Assembly (NCBI RefSeq): GCF_002869765.1
Contig: NZ_PNOR01000019.1
Coordinates: 25,256-89,255 of the forward strand
Source of the DNA: Deinococcus planocerae
GTDB taxonomy: Bacteria; Deinococcota; Deinococci; Deinococcales; Deinococcaceae
Reading direction: 5' to 3'
DNA length: 64,000 bases
Both the position numbers and the translations under genes were made by a program. The notes beneath the pieces were generated by a model. It worked only from the letters and a program-made list of their open reading frames with translations, was not told where the DNA came from and searched no databases. Shown in pieces: positions 62,695-64,000 of this stretch. Position 1 is the first letter of the stretch. The number at the start of each line of letters is the position of its first letter.

Positions 62695-63619
62695 GCGCCG
62701 CTTCGACGCCTCGGCGACCCTGAGCGCCCTGCTGGGGCCCGACGGGGCCGCCGACCTCACCAGCCGCGACCAGCTCCGCGCCCTTCCCCTGGACGCCCTC
62801 TCCCCCACCCCGTACCAGCCGCGCGGCGAGTTCGACGGGGCGAGCCTGGAAGACCTCGCCGGGAGCATCCGCGAGAACGGGGTGCTGCAACCCGTCCTCG
62901 TCCGTCCGCGGGAGGGCGGGGGGTACGAGATCGTCGCCGGGGAGCGGCGCTGGCGCGCGGCGCGGCTCGCCGGGCTCTCCGAGATCCCCGCCTACATCCG
63001 CGACCTCACCGACGATCAGGCGGCGGCGGCCTCCGCGGTGGAGAACCTGCTGCGCGAGGACCTCAACCCCGTCGAGGAGGTGGAGGCCAAGCGCCGCATC
63101 GCCGCCCTCGCCCTGGGCCTGCCCGACGAAGAGGTCATGACCCGGCTGCGCCACCTGCTCGACCACCCGGAGGAGGACCCGGAGGGCGTCTCCCAGCTCG
63201 ACGCGGCCTTTGCCCGGCTGGGCGGCGAGAAGTGGCAATCCTTCCTGCGCAACAAGGGCCGGGTGCTCAACCTCCCCCCCGACGTGAAGGCCGCCGTGCG
63301 TCAGGGCCTCGACTACCGCAAGGCGCTGGCCGTGGGCGGGGTGGCCGACGCCAGGGAGCGCGCCCGGCTCCTCACCCTCGCCCGGGAGGGGGCCACGGTC
63401 GCCGCCCTGACCGAGGCCGCCCGCCCGCGCCGGGGCGAGGGGCCCGCCGAGGGGCGACGTCAGGCCATCGTGCGCACGCTGGGCCGCAAGCGTTTCCTGA
63501 CGGCCCTGCCCGGGGAACGCCGCGTCCGCGTCGAGGAACTGCTCGAAGAGCTCGACCGCCTCCTGCACGAGAAGGAGCCCTCGGAGAAGCCGACGCGCAG
63601 GGGCCGCCGTTCAGGCTGA
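62687..63619 (+). CDS. parB: ParB-family centromere-binding protein
   Basis: A 310-residue protein that starts at GTG, 8 bp inside parA. The ParB/Srx domain is complete: PTPYQPRGEFD, IRENGVLQPVLVRP, GERRWRAARLAG (the CTP-binding box), and ENLLREDLNPVEE. A helix-turn-helix region follows near residues 135-190, then a charged C-terminal dimerisation part. It would bind the parS-like palindrome upstream of parA. Confidence 0.94.
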   Translation: MARRRFDASATLSALLGPDGAADLTSRDQLRALPLDALSPTPYQPRGEFDGASLEDLAGSIRENGVLQPVLVRPREGGGYEIVAGERRWRAARLAGLSEIPAYIRDLTDDQAAAASAVENLLREDLNPVEEVEAKRRIAALALGLPDEEVMTRLRHLLDHPEEDPEGVSQLDAAFARLGGEKWQSFLRNKGRVLNLPPDVKAAVRQGLDYRKALAVGGVADARERARLLTLAREGATVAALTEAARPRRGEGPAEGRRQAIVRTLGRKRFLTALPGERRVRVEELLEELDRLLHEKEPSEKPTRRGRRSG

Positions 63620-63795
63620 ACGCCGGAGTCAGCGCTCCTCCCGGGGACGAGGCGCCGGGGCCCCAAGCCTCCAGACGACTCGCGCGGGTCTCCTCTCGGG
63701 ACGACTACCCTGAACGCTGGACGCGGGCCGTCGCCGGGCCCCGTCCTCCGGCCCGCGCCCCCCGAGCCCTCTTCCCCGCCTTCAGGAGTGTTCTC

Positions 63796-64000
63796 ATGTC
63801 CGACGCCTCCACCCCCCAGCCCGTGGGCCGTTCCGGCCTCGACCGTTTCTTCGGCCTGAGCGCCTCGGGCTCAACCGTCTCGCGCGAGATGAGGGCGGGC
63901 CTGACGACCTTCCTCACGATGAGCTACATCCTCTTCGTGAACCCGCAGGTGCTGTCCGCGGCGATCAACGTGCCCAACGCCTTCGTGCAGCTCCTGATGA
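63796..64000 (+). CDS. NCS2-family purine permease (AzgA/PbuG type), 5' part only
   Basis: The first 68 codons of a nucleobase permease cut by the window end. GLDRFFGLSASGSTVSREMR followed by AGLTTFLTMSYILFVNPQVL is the characteristic start of adenine/hypoxanthine-guanine permeases. ATG at 63796 with CAGGAG upstream. Confidence 0.88.
   Translation, partial: MSDASTPQPVGRSGLDRFFGLSASGSTVSREMRAGLTTFLTMSYILFVNPQVLSAAINVPNAFVQLLM

Noticed and set aside
63731..63795. Purine riboswitch before the NCS2 permease
   Set aside because: No conserved purine-aptamer sequence or three-way junction could be traced in the leader.

Overview
The window is very GC-rich (roughly 70%), gene-dense DNA that looks like a Deinococcus (Deinococcota) secondary replicon, i.e. 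a megaplasmid or second chromosome. The main reason is the right end. A RepA-like initiator (57600-58967) faces an iteron array (59094-59377) and an AT-rich stretch, and a ParA/ParB pair (61921-63619) is preceded by a perfect parS-like palindrome (61865-61884). Genus assignment is inferred from gene style and content, not proven. No rRNA, tRNA, IS element, CRISPR array or prophage was recognised.

Layout. 1-5.2 kb: a TetR regulator with two matching operator-like palindromes, a SnoaL-like protein, a shortened DUF1772-type membrane protein, a membrane diguanylate cyclase, and a CHAP-plus-lysozyme-like peptidoglycan hydrolase with a small companion. 5.2-22.3 kb: a SARP/NB-ARC/TPR regulator divergent from a run of six large genes (8423-21907). 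By reading their translations I conclude that these six are divergent paralogs built from the same modules; their function is unknown. This is the most interesting part of the window. 22.4-29.4 kb: a small protein resembling the pro-region of the neighbouring Nal1/trypsin-like protease, then a catalase, two SDR oxidoreductases and an alpha/beta hydrolase.

29.7-44.2 kb: an RNase H-like protein, then two carbohydrate loci. The first has a Gfo/Idh/MocA oxidoreductase, a sugar-binding protein and two ABC permeases. After two unrelated small genes, the second has three GH43 glycosidases, two permeases and a sugar-binding protein, suggesting uptake and breakdown of arabinose/xylose-containing oligosaccharides. 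Neither locus carries an ABC ATPase, so a shared ATPase elsewhere is implied. In both loci a strong stem-loop separates the binding-protein gene from the permeases.

44.7-57.3 kb: an SDR, a GGDEF protein, an MscS channel, a haloalkane dehalogenase, an APH-family kinase, an amphi-Trp protein, a MerR/GyrI-like regulator, a DEAD-box helicase, an HD-GYP phosphodiesterase and a GAF-GGDEF protein. 57.6-64 kb: the replication/partition module with a GGDEF-EAL protein between origin and parS, and the start of an NCS2 purine permease cut by the window edge. Five c-di-GMP enzymes lie in the window.

A family of about 44-bp palindromic G/C-tract repeats sits between genes 16.2-26.3 kb, twice as head-to-head pairs inside the paralog operon.
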